Source: Diplolepis rosae
Lineage: Eukaryota; Arthropoda; Insecta; Hymenoptera; Diplolepididae
Direction of reading: 5' to 3'
NCBI GenBank assembly: GCA_030998225.1
Contig: JAPYXD010000704.1
Location: forward strand, 15,438,001 to 15,502,000
DNA: 64,000 nt
Below, in pieces: positions 55,225-64,000 of this stretch. A program made the translations under genes and the position numbers. The stretch's first letter is position 1, and each line of letters starts with the position of its first letter. The notes under the pieces were generated by a model. That model was not told the DNA's origin and searched no databases. It saw nothing but the letters and a program-made list of their open reading frames with translations.

Positions 55225-56042
55225 TAACTCGTTTCCTTCGATTCTTGCAACAACCGCTGAAATTTTCACTTCGACATTTCTGAAGCGAATCATAACTGGC
55301 GATGAAAAATTAGTAAAATACGAGAATATCTTTCGAAAAAGATTATCGAAAAAGCGAGATGAACGATAACAGACTTCAAAGCCGGGGTTGAGGGCCAATA
55401 AGGTTATGTTGTGTGTATGGTGGGACTAGAGTCCATTATCAATTGCTACCGCTCGGTCAAAATATAAATTCGGTACTGTACTGCACTGATAGAAAGGAAT
55501 GGCTGTTGCAACGATATTTATGATTAATTTAACCTTACCTTATTGCTGGCATAGATACAGCAATATGAGATTTGTATTTTAACCATCCGATTATAACTGA
55601 ATAAATATGAACGAATCAACCATATTATTGGTTGCTATGGAAAAATGTATTGTTCGCCTTCCCATATTATATTTCTGATTCGACCAGTTTCACTTACAAT
55701 ATTTTGATTTCTGTATTTAATATCCTGCATTGTTCAGAGACATATTATTTTATAAATACAATTATAAATTCCCAACCTACAACCGAATGGCTAAAATTCC
55801 CGAACCATTTCTAACAGTGTGTGAGCAACTCGAGAAATTACGCCAAGCGATTGAGAGAAAACGGCCAGAATTTATCAATAAGAAGGGTGTCGATTTCCAC
55901 CACGACAGCGCTCGATCACTCTCTTTATGGAACTAAGCTGGCTTCAAGAGATGCCTGTGAAAACTACTTGATTCAGTTTTTAAGCCAGAAACAACGGAAG
56001 TTATATACTGATGGAATCATGGCTCTGCCCGAAAAATGGTGA
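55225..56042 (+). pseudogene. Third mariner relic on the + strand, split by CACTG MITE copy 2
   Basis: Reads FLKRIITGDEKLVKYENIF (first Asp), ANKVMLCVWWD, a frameshift, VHYQLLPLGQNINSVLY, the MITE 55484-55819, then CEQLEKLRQAIERKRPEF, NKKGVDFHHDSAR (second Asp box; QDN has become HDS), a deletion, ENYLIQFLSQKQRKLYTDGI and MALPEKW. Inactive. Confidence 0.85.
55484..55819 (+). mobile_element. CACTG-end MITE, copy 2, inside a mariner transposase
   Basis: 336 bp, ends CACTGATAGAAAGG and mirrored ...CCATTTCTAACAGTG, TG on both sides (55482-55483 and 55820-55821). With one TG the mariner frame reads NSVLY-CEQLEKL. Near-identical to 22235-22572 in reverse orientation. Confidence 0.9.
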
Positions 56043-56054
56043 AATATTCTCAAT

Positions 56055-56135
56055 AATTGTAAAGTGACATGTTTGATGACATGTCTGCTATTATATTGAC
56101 CCAAAATTCACAGAATTTTTGTTAATTTATCATTT
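56055..56135 (+). repeat. 81-bp direct repeat, copy 1
   Basis: AATTGTAAAGTGACATGTTT through TTAATTTATCATTT, identical to 57127-57207, starting 13 bp past the end of the mariner C-terminal fragment. Confidence 0.9.
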
Positions 56136-56223
56136 TTTTGGCATTGGGTCAGCCTCTTTTTATTTTCTTCTATTGAAATTTTCAATGCTACTTACGATAA
56201 AAAAACGCAAAAAAAGAGAAAAG

Positions 56224-56270
56224 AAAAACGTTTCGGCCACATATGGGGGCTCTCTTCAGTGCCATAGATT
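56224..56270 (-). repeat. Third copy of the CGTTTCGGCCACA block
   Basis: AACGTTTCGGCCACATATGG ... CTCTTCAGTGCCA matches the conserved part of the arms at 20779-21109. Confidence 0.75.
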
Positions 56271-57126
56271 TAAAGATTAATTCAAAATTTTCGTGAAAGA
56301 TAAAATTGTAGAAGATAGTTAAAATAAGGATATTAATGAAACTCAAAAACTTATCTCATCGCTTGAATTCAAAATGAAGAAGTTCAGAAAGCAACACCAC
56401 GAATTGGAAAAATTATGTAGAAATCACTGTACATAGAAAACCGGGTAAAATAACGAAAAACTTAGAATTTTGTAAACAACGGACCAGAATTTTTTTGTTT
56501 GTTTTATTTTCCTTTATCAAGAACGCATGACCAATTGGTTATTAATAATAAACGCGAACAGTTTTCAATTTTGAAAACTTTCCTTGAGGACTTTGTTACC
56601 GGAGTCTCTCAATGATCGAACTAAACTGTTTTAAAAACCGACTCGGGACATGTGGCTTTGCTGACTGACAATTTTTTCCGTTTTAAAAGCTATCCTGAGA
56701 GGTTCTTCTCCTCCTTGAAGAAGACTATTGTCCTAAACCTTGTTAAGAAATTCGAGACGGTTACGGTGATTTTTACGAGTGCACGAAAGTGTATATTTAT
56801 GAAGAAAAAGATAATGTATATCAGTTTTCCGGACAAATCATTTTGTATTGAATTTGCAAGCACGTCTTTGCTAAATTATAAATTATTATAATATCTATAT
56901 TTGTCATTTTACTTAATATTATTCGAGTATCTTCAGAAATGAAGAAAAAATGGAAAGTTGTTTATTTCTGAATTTAGTTTTATTCTGAGATGTTTTGAAC
57001 AAAAATAATAGAATCATCTTTAAAAAAGTTAAGTATCACATTTAAAAGTATTTTTGAATTTAATTTGTTCTGAAAATAGTCAGAACTATGAAATATTCAA
57101 CATTTGTGCTGAATGTGCCATTTTTA

Positions 57127-57207
57127 AATTGTAAAGTGACATGTTTGATGACATGTCTGCTATTATATTGACCCAAAATTCACAGAATTTTTGTTAATTT
57201 ATCATTT
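57127..57207 (+). repeat. 81-bp direct repeat, copy 2
   Basis: Identical to 56055-56135 at an offset of 1072 bp. Confidence 0.9.
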
Positions 57208-58146
57208 AGAATAATGGAGAATATTTGGTTTAAATAAATTGATCTTACTCTAATTTAAGCGTCACATAGTCAGACAAGTGTTACTTACTCGCCAAATGCT
57301 ACAATGTATCGATGAAGAGACCGTAGTATGAGAAGAGTAACTGCACCGATTGGCGTGGTTTGGCGGTCAGGTCGTCCACTCGAGGTGTATCGGTGCTTCC
57401 CATTGGTTCGTACCGAGCAGCGTTGCCAGACACACGGAGCGAAATTATAGAATCGGCATGTTATATTTCAAAGTTTAATATTTTTCATAAATAAAATTCT
57501 AATAACATTTTGTTGATAAATATAATAATATTGTGTTTTAATAAAACTATTTTAATAATAATTATAACACAGTTTATACTTCTTCAAGTCTTTGTATTTT
57601 GCAACGTTTACTTACAGTAACTCTTGGTAAAGAACATTTATTTTTCATAAAACAGCTTATAATCTATAAAAAGCAAGTGTAATATGTAATTGTCTTTGGA
57701 ATGTCTTTACGTAAATTACATGGAAATTAACTCTACTCAGCCTTCATTTAAAAAAATGATTGATTGGTCAAACATGCTTTATATAAAGCAAAAAACAATT
57801 CTCATTCGATAATGGCTATTCTGCTTTTGTCTTCATTTCATTTCGGATAAATGGAAAAAAAAATAGAAATATTTTTAAATTATGGTATATTTAAGAGGTA
57901 TGGTACACGAGGGTTGATACATGGTACAAGAGTCAAAATTATCGTACAATTACATAATCGTAATTACATATCCAGGAACGCTGGTACCGAGTTAGACACT
58001 AGACTCATCAGTAAGCTATGTCAACCAGTGCTGCCAGATTTTTTTTTCAGAAATCCGTAGAAATGGTGGGAGAACGCCCGGGGAAATGCGTATCTTTCCG
58101 TAGATCTATGGCCGCGAGAGGGCGGCATAAGCGAACGTGACCGAGA
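57208..58146. other. Intergenic, unassigned
   Basis: A GC-richer patch at 57300-57445 and AT-rich remainder. No gene recognised. Confidence 0.4.
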
Positions 58147-58154
58147 TGTACATG

Positions 58155-59303
58155 TAGAGTTCTAAAGAGTTTATGTGACCGAGAATATGTCTGGGAGCAC
58201 GGTAATATGACTGAGAATTTCTCCGATGAATGTGCTCTTCGAGAATTTATGAGAATTTAAAAATATTTTTCCGTGATGGTTCAAGCTTTCAATTGTTTTT
58301 GATAAATGCTCTGCTCTGGAAGTTCGTGTAACGTGCGCAATAAAAATGGAAAAAAAAAAGAATATAGTTTGGAATTTAAAAAAAAAAATTATTGATAAAC
58401 AAAATAAAGCTTCTTTCAAGTGCAAATATTGTCATCAGATGTACAGAAAGCGTGCCACTCGACAAATAGAGCACTTAAAAAAGTGCATAAACTGTCCCGA
58501 AACTGTCAAACAATTATTTAAATCAAAGCGTAATTTGTGCGAAGAAAACTTGAATTACTTGTTCTTTATGTTTGAATTTAATATAATGACTATTGGCAAA
58601 ACAAACGTCCACCGCGGGCTTAGGGGCGCTGCTGCATGAAAACAATCATGGCTGCCGCAGGGCTTCGGCGTTCACGTATTTACTGTTGATCTGAATAGGA
58701 CTTTTCAAATTACGTTTATCTGTAAGTGCTAAAAGTGCTTTTGTTGTCGTTAAATACGTTACGCGAGTACGTACAAGCACTGCCTTTACGAGTAAAGTCC
58801 TTTCCTTTCCTGTGCTTCGGTGAGAATTCCATTTTCACGCTTATATTTATTTATGCACTTGTCACTTACTTTTTATGTTAACTATATATTTATTTGTCAA
58901 ACAATTGATTAATTACTGCGTTACACTGTGAGCATCTGGCTTTACTATAGTATACACAATGCTGCGCGAAGCCCAACGGTAGCCATATTGATTAGTTCGC
59001 TTGTCGACCACCAGGTCTCGCATTGCAAGTTTGAATTGCCAATAAAAAAATTTTGTTTCACATTGAATTCCGATAAAACTTGAAATTTTTCGTAGTTTAT
59101 TTTTATGAAACTTTCACTATTGCAATTCATAGTGTTTGGAAATAAACTTACAATATTATAAGGTTTAATGATAAAGAAAATATTGGTGAAGGTATGGTAA
59201 AATTCTCTTAAATTCTTTGTAAATTCTCAACTTGTCTTAAAATGACGGTCACAGTCACGAGAACGTGACCGGATTTTAAATGTCCGAGAAATTTAGAACT
59301 CTA
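58155..59303 (+). mobile_element. 1149-bp hAT element with 8-bp target duplication
   Basis: Ends TAGAGTTCTAAA and its mirror, flanked by TGTACATG at 58147-58154 and 59304-59311, the 8-bp duplication typical of hAT. Subterminal GTGACCGAGAA/TTCTCGTGAC words and TTCTCRAATT-like words occur near both ends. It carries a BED-finger reading frame but no RNase H core, so it depends on an autonomous partner. Confidence 0.88.
58346..58639 (+). CDS. BED-type zinc-finger protein fragment of a hAT transposase
   Basis: 97 codons. FKCKYCHQMYRKRATRQIEH followed by LKKCINCPETVKQLF gives the BED finger pattern C-x2-C ... H-x4-C (residues about 26-48). This domain binds transposon ends at the N-terminus of hAT transposases. 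The frame ends in GLRGAAA, where the dimerisation and catalytic regions should follow. The open frame with an intact finger is possible if the product acts as a repressor, but chance survival in a young deletion derivative is simpler. Confidence 0.7.
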   Translation: MEKKKNIVWNLKKKIIDKQNKASFKCKYCHQMYRKRATRQIEHLKKCINCPETVKQLFKSKRNLCEENLNYLFFMFEFNIMTIGKTNVHRGLRGAAA

Positions 59304-59311
59304 TGTACATG

Positions 59312-61989
59312 TGCTCCAGACAGACAACATAGGGAAGTGGTGGGGGAAATGTTCAAGAAAATCGAGCCCGAGAGAGAGCAAGCCATAAATCGCCTTTTTC
59401 AGCTTTGAGAACCAAGACACCCCCTTAACGGTAATATGTTCTTTCGCTTGTGGGAGAGTTGCGTGGTCGACCAAAGGGTCGTAGCCTCCTATTGTCTGAC
59501 TCCCTACGACGAAGTAAATTATGGCGCCAACCATTCAAAAATTACCATACTTATCGAACTATTCCATCTTAATCTTATGCGTATTTTATATTAGTATATG
59601 ATATTTTTGGCACTCATTTTACAAAAAATGAATTCGCCCCTGAGCCAATATCATAAATTTTGATCATTCATTACTGAGGGTTAATGTAATAAAAGAAAAA
59701 GTGTTTACAATTTTAACTATTTAAAAGTTTTTTATTTCTATGTGATACTAAATTCTACTTTTTGATGAAACATTTGTAAGGTCCAACAAAGAAGTTGATG
59801 AACTTGAATCCATTCAAAAACGATGTCTAATGATAAGATTCGCAAAATTCCAGAGACTGAATTTCTGTAATATATTTAACTAGAGTTAGAAGATTAAAGG
59901 ATTACTTCTTCGTTGTGTGATAAGGTATGAAATGCACGAAACCCCACCAAACCACTGACTGTCCCACAGCTTCCCTACCAACATTACAAACTTTGTAATT
60001 AGGTCCTTACGCCGCGGGTGACAATAAGACGCAAGGACTAAGCTTAATGGGGATGCAAAGGAGTCTGTAATTTTTATTTAGTACAGACTTGCGTCTTGCG
60101 AGATCTCAGTTTACCTTGAATTTAGAACAGAGAAGAAAGAATTTAAAGGTAAAAAATGGGGTAACACGTATTAGTGCGGATTTTACGAGATACACATAAA
60201 AACGATGAAATGCACTTACTTTTTTTATTATCTTGCTATTTTATCAGTCCCACATTTACATTCTTTTGATTAAAAGCACTAAAAGCTTTTATAATAAAAA
60301 AATAAAAAGATTGAACTGAAATTAAAATTTAAAAAAGCTTTTACTAAAGTTAATGAATTGTCTTGAATGCCTGAGGAATATTTTTCAGTTTATTAACTCA
60401 GGTAATAACAAATATTTTTTCTCTTTTAATTAAAAAAATATATAAATTAGACTCAAATTTATTATAGCGAACAATTTAAAAATACAATTGGATCTGTAAC
60501 GAATTTCTCCATATTTTGTTTTTATTATAAAATAAATTCCAAAAAAATGACTTTTTTTGTTCTTTTTTTAAATTCTATTCATTAGTGAGTGAGTTTGTTA
60601 CGGATACATTTAATCGCATCGTGCACAGTTTGATTACTTTTATCGAAATTTCTGTTTTAACTTTTACATATCCAATCCATGAATTTCGATAACGATTTAC
60701 AATATACGTTCATTTATACATATGCACACGATGACTCATGAAATGGTCATGGACAAATAAATGAATAAGAGTAATAGGACGATGGAACGCTTTACTCAAG
60801 CAAGACAATTATCGAATTTTTGCTTATCTTCCTAATTATTCACGCCCTAATTCCTGGCATAATTACTACTGTCTAAACAGCATGAAACTTTATTCTGAAT
60901 CTATGGAAAAAGTCAATACAAAATTAACCTCTTCACTTAAATATTAAATCATTTCATAAAAGGATTAAATTAAATGTACAATATAAATAATATAAATAAA
61001 TTACATCAACATGCATATTAAAAAAATGTTGGATTTAATGAAAACGTGACAGAACTAAAAAAACAAACAATATAATTTTACATTGTGATGAAATACTTTT
61101 ATCGGAAAATTCTGAAACTTGCAACCGAAAAAATTCTACATTTTGCGGAAATAAAGTCTTATGGAATTGCGTGTGACGGAAAATTTTTTTACAGCGGCAT
61201 AATTTTTAGAAAAATTTAGTCAAGTTTAATAATTTGAAAATAAATTTGATAAATTTCAGTCACTTTTTAAAAAGTTTATATACGTTTACTCAAAAGTATC
61301 ATAAAATTCATATAATTTTCCGCTACTTTCCTAACTCGGAAATCTCGTAAGTTCTAAAACATTTCTAACAGTGATGGTGGTGCACGTGACTTTATTGTTC
61401 GTTAAAGGGTGAATAAAAAAGTCTAATGAAATTTTTTAATAATGAACTGCTGCCTTACTAAGATTTGAATATCAAATAGTCATTACCTTGCCACCTTGGT
61501 GTTTTTATACATGCCGTCCGTGTAGTTTTTAGAGGAAAGAAAATATTCTTTAACGATAAATCCCCTGCTCAAAAGCTTTATCTGTTACGCTTAAGTCTCT
61601 ATATCTAAGAGGATCTCACTTTTTAAGGTGCATTACAATCAATAATTTAACAGCTTTATCAACCTACCAAGTTTCTTTTGAAAACATACGGTGTAGAAAA
61701 TGAAAGTATATTTTAAGGAATTTTAAACTCAATCTCTTATTATGATTTGAAATCATTCAAAATGTTTCGAACTATTTGCATTTTTCTTGAAAATATTTAA
61801 AAGTCTCTCCAAAATCTAAAATATCATAAAATTTTCTAAAAATGTGTAAATGAAACATTTTGGAAAACTAGAAATGGATTAATTTCAGAATTTCAAAAAT
61901 TTGTCCCCAAATTTTTTTTCATTTTCCGCGTAGAGTTATGCTTAGAAAGAGTTTATTTTTTATTTTTAATAATATTTTCCATTAATAAA
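59312..61989. other. Intergenic, unassigned
   Basis: AT-rich. Around 59785-59870 a + frame reads NKEVDELESIQKRCLMIRF, faintly like the tail of non-LTR ORF2 proteins, too short to call. Otherwise nothing is recognised. Confidence 0.35.
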
Positions 61990-62105
61990 CAAAAGATATA
62001 ACTTCTGTGATAGAGTGTTCAAACCAGAGTTGTAGATATCTTTAAAATAAAGAATTTTGTTCATTAACATTTTTACCACATCTCGTATATTTTGGCGGGA
62101 AAATG
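61990..62105 (-). repeat. Inverted solitary copy of the 151-bp repeat family
   Basis: GTTGTAGATATCTTTAAAAT ... CATCTCGTATATTTTGGCGG is the reverse complement of 8505-8615. Confidence 0.6.
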
Positions 62106-62832
62106 GAATTTTAAATGTAAACATTTGATACGAATTCTGATAGTGATTTTTCACATAAAACCAACACCTTTTGATATAATGAGAATGTAAAAATGTAGTA
62201 AAAATTGTGAGTTGAGATAGAATTATGATAAACAGAACCTCAATACAAAATTTGAAAAAAAATAGTTGACGTTGAAGAGACAAATAATTTAAAATGATGG
62301 ACGAATATCTCAGGTTGAATTTTATTCTCCAGTCAGAAATTTATAATAACTATTTCAGATTTAGATTAACAATAATGGTTCAATATTTGTCTAGTCTTGG
62401 CCAAGTATTCGTCCATGACTCAGTCTACTAAATCTACTAGGCTTTACTCCAAATATTCCCTTCGTTCTATAAATGAACATTAAGGTTGTTATCTCCCCCT
62501 ATATACCCTATGCATTGTCACCCTAATCTCACGCTTCCTCCACCCTTGATCAATTTGGTGTTTCTCTTGGCTCTCACGTCGAATGCATCCACTGTTCTTC
62601 TTGGACGCATTTGACTCTAATCCTTAGAATCCAATAAATAGAGGAAAAAATATTTATACACTATGAGAAAGCGTTTTTGATGGCAATGATTTCCTGCTAT
62701 CTCGTTTATTGGCATGAGTAGGATAATCCAGGGCATAAATTATGTTTTATTTCAATTTAAATCCAAGTCATTTAAAATTTTCAGTGGGGCATTTTCACGA
62801 TAATACATTAATTTTAATGGGAACATCATCTA

Positions 62833-63024
62833 CACTGTAAAAAATAATAGGAATATTTCTAACAATTTTTTAGATAAAATTCCTATTTCCTGATGGTTTA
62901 GGTAATTAGAAATTTTACCAGACAAAAGAAAAATTTATCGAAGTTTTTTTCAAAAAAATTTTCAAAACTTTATTTATTGCGTCCTCAATATTTTTGGAAA
63001 ATTTTCAAACAAGTTTTTACAGTG
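62833..63024. repeat. Possible small MITE with CACTGTAAAAA ends
   Basis: CACTGTAAAAAA at 62833 is mirrored by GTTTTTACAGTG ending at 63024. TA precedes the left end only. Short TIRs and no duplication make this tentative. Confidence 0.35.
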
Positions 63025-63255
63025 TGCGTTTAACTCTTTTGTGCCTGACTTTTTTTCATGGAAATTCCAGACAAGGTCAGTGTTGAATACGAAGGATGAA
63101 GGGTTCCAGATGTGGGAAAAAAGTATTTCATAACTTTTCCTGTCTTTCAACAACCCTTTTGACCCCCCCTGCACCCGTTTCATGCAATTCAAGTTAAATT
63201 TTGCGTTATTTTCTCCGCCATATTGGATCGGATGTATTTAATTTTGGAAGATTAA

Positions 63256-63475
63256 CCTTTAGAGAATACCGGGGGTCCAGCAGACCCCACCCCAAGTTCA
63301 AACTAATTTTTTTCATGCTAAAGTTTTCAATTGATACTTGGTGTACGATCTGTCAGTAAACGCCGCGGAGTCAAAACTTAGAATGGGGGCTTCAGAATCT
63401 ACCACTTTTTGACGTGGGGTCCGTTGGACCCCCTGTACTCCGAGTGTTATGGGGCCGAGGTGTACTGTCTAAGGG
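63256..63475. mobile_element. 220-bp TTAA-flanked piggyBac-like MITE
   Basis: TTAA at 63252-63255 and 63476-63479 bracket ends CCTTTAGAGAATACC and mirrored CCCTTAGACAGTACACC. Subterminal GGGGGTCCAGCAGACCCCAC (63271-63290) is mirrored by GTGGGGTCCGTTGGACCCCC near 63415-63434. The TTAACCCTTAG-type end is common in piggyBac elements. Confidence 0.65.
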
Positions 63476-63479
63476 TTAA

Positions 63480-64000
63480 CTCCTAATTCGGAATCAGCGA
63501 CCCACAAATCCCCAAGATACCGAATTTCGTGCAAGTCAGACTGAATTTTGCAATTTTGATCTGCCATATTGAATCCGTCATTTTGAATTTTGGAATATTT
63601 CAGAATATGACTTCATATTCGCATTACAAAAAAATCACCCTCAAAATTATGCACATTTTAAAAATTTTGTCATTTCTGACGATTTTTGAGGGTGTGTACA
63701 AGGAGAGGTGACTCCAAGAGGTTCGGTGATTTTTTTTGGAATTAGTTCTGTTTATGATCTCTAAAAAACCCTCAATGAAAATTCTGCGTTGATATTGACG
63801 TGATATTTCTACTAGAGGTCGTCACTAATAACAAACAGCTATCATTTTTGGAAAGTTCCATCCTTCAAACCTCTTCTCAAGGGCGTACGGGGGCGTTGCC
63901 CCCCCCCCCCACTAAATGATTATTTTTAGAAGATATTTGTGTATTTACCACTAACTAAAAAAATGGGAAAATTTACTACAGTACAATATAATATTTTAAT
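63480..64000. other. Intergenic, unassigned
   Basis: A C12 run at 63899-63910 is the only notable feature. No gene. Confidence 0.4.

Noticed and set aside
59785..59870. NKEVDELESIQKRCLMIRF as a non-LTR retrotransposon tail
   Set aside because: Only ~20 residues of weak resemblance and no flanking retroelement motifs.

Overview
The window is AT-rich animal nuclear DNA, most likely from an insect. The evidence is one conventional spliced gene with GT-AG introns and a dense layer of arthropod-type DNA transposons (mariner DD34D, a DD41D Tc1/mariner relative, hAT with a BED finger, a THAP-finger element, TTAA-flanked piggyBac-like MITEs). Several satellites are also present. Nothing looks prokaryotic. 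The species cannot be named from sequence alone; a hymenopteran is a guess.

The only convincing host gene is a six-exon NTAN1-type protein N-terminal asparagine amidohydrolase on the + strand (CDS 2295-13132, 310 aa). Its introns have clean donors and acceptors and the joined frame is open. Intron 2 (6.1 kb) is largely made of transposon material: a hairpin at 3422-3530, a long-TIR element at 4053-5313, two Tc1/mariner relics at 6200-7143 and a THAP-domain element at 7146-8062. Copies of a dispersed foldback repeat with a GGTCACGTGAT core lie upstream of the gene and in introns 2 and 3.

From 13 to 64 kb I find no host gene. This is layered repeat territory: a 0.8-kb foldback (16.8-17.6 kb); a 151-bp tandem array (18.9-19.4 kb); a nest at 20.5-23.7 kb with a head-to-head palindrome, a nearly intact DD41D transposase and a non-LTR RT scrap; a ~187-bp satellite (25.7-28.7 kb) split by an inverted LTR pair with a 4-bp target duplication; TA-flanked elements at 30.3, 33.3, 36.9 and 40.4 kb; two CAGTACTGG-rich arrays (36.0-36.8 and 38.2-39.0 kb); a tRNA-like gene (41.5 kb); a mariner with both ends (43.6-44.7 kb); a 2971-bp DNA transposon with ~480-bp TIRs and an unclassified DDE-like gene (45.4-48.4 kb), itself split by a 558-bp palindrome; a satellite with ~906-bp higher-order structure (48.7-51.0 kb); a mariner graveyard (52.8-56.0 kb) with two precisely bounded nested MITEs; and a hAT element (58.2-59.3 kb).

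The candidates best worth following are the 45.4-48.4 kb transposon, the CACTG-end MITE that has split two different transposase genes at TG dinucleotides, and the inverted LTR pair. All calls come from reading the sequence. Family assignments rest on motif recognition, and no search was run.
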